Assembly (NCBI GenBank): GCA_030590715.1
Contig: JAUVCU010000144.1
Span: 1-5,206 of the forward strand
Reading direction: 5' to 3'
DNA length: 5,206 bases
Source: Lentisphaeria bacterium
GTDB taxonomy: Bacteria; Verrucomicrobiota; Lentisphaeria; Victivallales; JAUVCU01
The translations under genes were made by a program, and so were the position numbers. A model generated the notes under the pieces. That model saw nothing but the letters and a program-made list of their open reading frames with translations, did no database searches and was not told where the DNA came from. Below are positions 4,675 through 5,206 of the stretch, piece after piece. Numbering within the stretch: the stretch's first letter is position 1; every line of letters begins with the position of its first letter.

Positions 4675-5206
4675 TTAGTCTGTTACAGTTGCAACACGAC
4701 CAGAAGCTACAGTACGTCCACCTTCACGGATAGCGAAGCGAAGACCCTGTTCCATAGCGATAGGAGCGATAAGCTCAACGGCGATAGCAGTGTTATCACC
4801 AGGCATAACCATTTCAGTTCCCTCAGGAAGTGTAACGATACCAGTTACATCAGTTGTACGGAAGTAGAACTGAGGACGGTAGTTAGAGAAGAATGGAGTA
4901 TGGCGTCCACCCTCTTCCTTAGAAAGTACATAAAGCTCAGCATCGAACTTAGTGTGAGGAGTAATTGTTCCTGGCTTACAAAGAACTTGTCCACGATGAA
5001 CATCGTCCTTCTTAACACCACGTAGTAGAACACCAACGTTATCACCAGCTTCTCCTTGATCAAGAAGCTTACGGAACATTTCAACACCAGTACAAGTAGT
5101 AGAAACAGTGTCGTTGATTCCAACGATTTCGATTGTCTCACCAACTTTAACAATACCACGTTCAATACGTCCAGTCACAACAGTACCACGACCCTCGATA
5201 GAGAAT
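4675..5206 (-). CDS. tuf: Elongation factor Tu, C-terminal part (cut by right edge)
   Basis: EF-Tu carries aminoacyl-tRNA as a GTP complex to the ribosomal A site. The window holds the last 176 residues, about 45% of a usual 394-residue protein; the GTPase domain lies outside. Domain 2 is seen from FSIEGRGTVVTGRIERGIVKVG through GVEMFRKLLDQGEAGDNVGVLLRGVKKDDVHRGQVL, and domain 3 from KFDAELYVLSKEEGGRHTPFFSNYRPQFYFRTTDVTG to LRFAIREGGRTVASGRVATVTD, where tRNA and kirromycin-class antibiotics bind. The first codon in frame is at 5205-5203. A GTG at 5178 is an internal valine codon, not a start. The usual upstream partners would be fusA or the str operon, or tRNA genes, but these are outside the window. 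Confidence 0.98.
   Translation of the reverse strand, partial: FSIEGRGTVVTGRIERGIVKVGETIEIVGINDTVSTTCTGVEMFRKLLDQGEAGDNVGVLLRGVKKDDVHRGQVLCKPGTITPHTKFDAELYVLSKEEGGRHTPFFSNYRPQFYFRTTDVTGIVTLPEGTEMVMPGDNTAIAVELIAPIAMEQGLRFAIREGGRTVASGRVATVTD

Noticed and set aside
5176..5178. GTG as a start for a short tuf product
   Set aside because: It is the internal valine of the conserved GRGTVVTGR segment; the frame continues upstream to the window edge with EF-Tu sequence.

Overview
This window is a stretch of the bacterial tuf–secE–nusG–rplKAJL–rpoB translation/transcription cluster, entirely on the minus strand, so transcription runs from high to low coordinates. In transcriptional order it holds: the C-terminal 45% of EF-Tu (tuf, cut by the right edge), a strong hairpin, ribosomal protein L33 (rpmG), tRNA-Trp(CCA), secE, nusG, an 89-nt leader, rplK (L11), rplA (L1), rplJ (L10), rplL (L7/L12), a 158-nt spacer with three hairpins, and the N-terminal 398 residues of RNA polymerase beta (rpoB, cut by the left edge). 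All complete genes are intact, with lengths usual for their families and no frameshifts, insertion sequences, CRISPR arrays or foreign islands.

The organism is a bacterium of moderate to low G+C content. The RpoB segment reading LDRRRRMRKFLITTFLRAVGY, the RpoB run MRPGDPASVNNAKLLLKRLFFD, and the L1 N-terminus MRRSKLYRSQSEAIDVNKYY resemble my recollection of the Planctomycetota–Verrucomicrobiota–Chlamydiota group, perhaps Verrucomicrobiota or Lentisphaerota. This is an inference from memory, not from a database search. The order tuf, tRNA-Trp, secE, nusG, rplKAJL, rpoB is widely conserved in bacteria.

The genes are tightly packed. secE and nusG are 1 nt apart, rplK and rplA overlap by 8 nt, rplA and rplJ are 4 nt apart, and tRNA-Trp sits between two mRNA cistrons with spacers of 17 and 30 nt. 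Together they supply the elongation factor, the L1 and L12 stalk proteins of the 50S subunit, the SecE subunit of the protein channel, a transcription elongation factor and the RNA polymerase beta subunit.

The regulatory interest lies in three spacers. The rplL–rpoB spacer has three consecutive hairpins, the last followed by two U runs, and looks like an attenuator plus processing site. The nusG–rplK leader holds a hairpin that could be the L1 autoregulation site. The tuf–rpmG spacer holds a strong hairpin without a U run. No spacer exceeds 300 nt. I found no undescribed biological system; this is a core housekeeping region.
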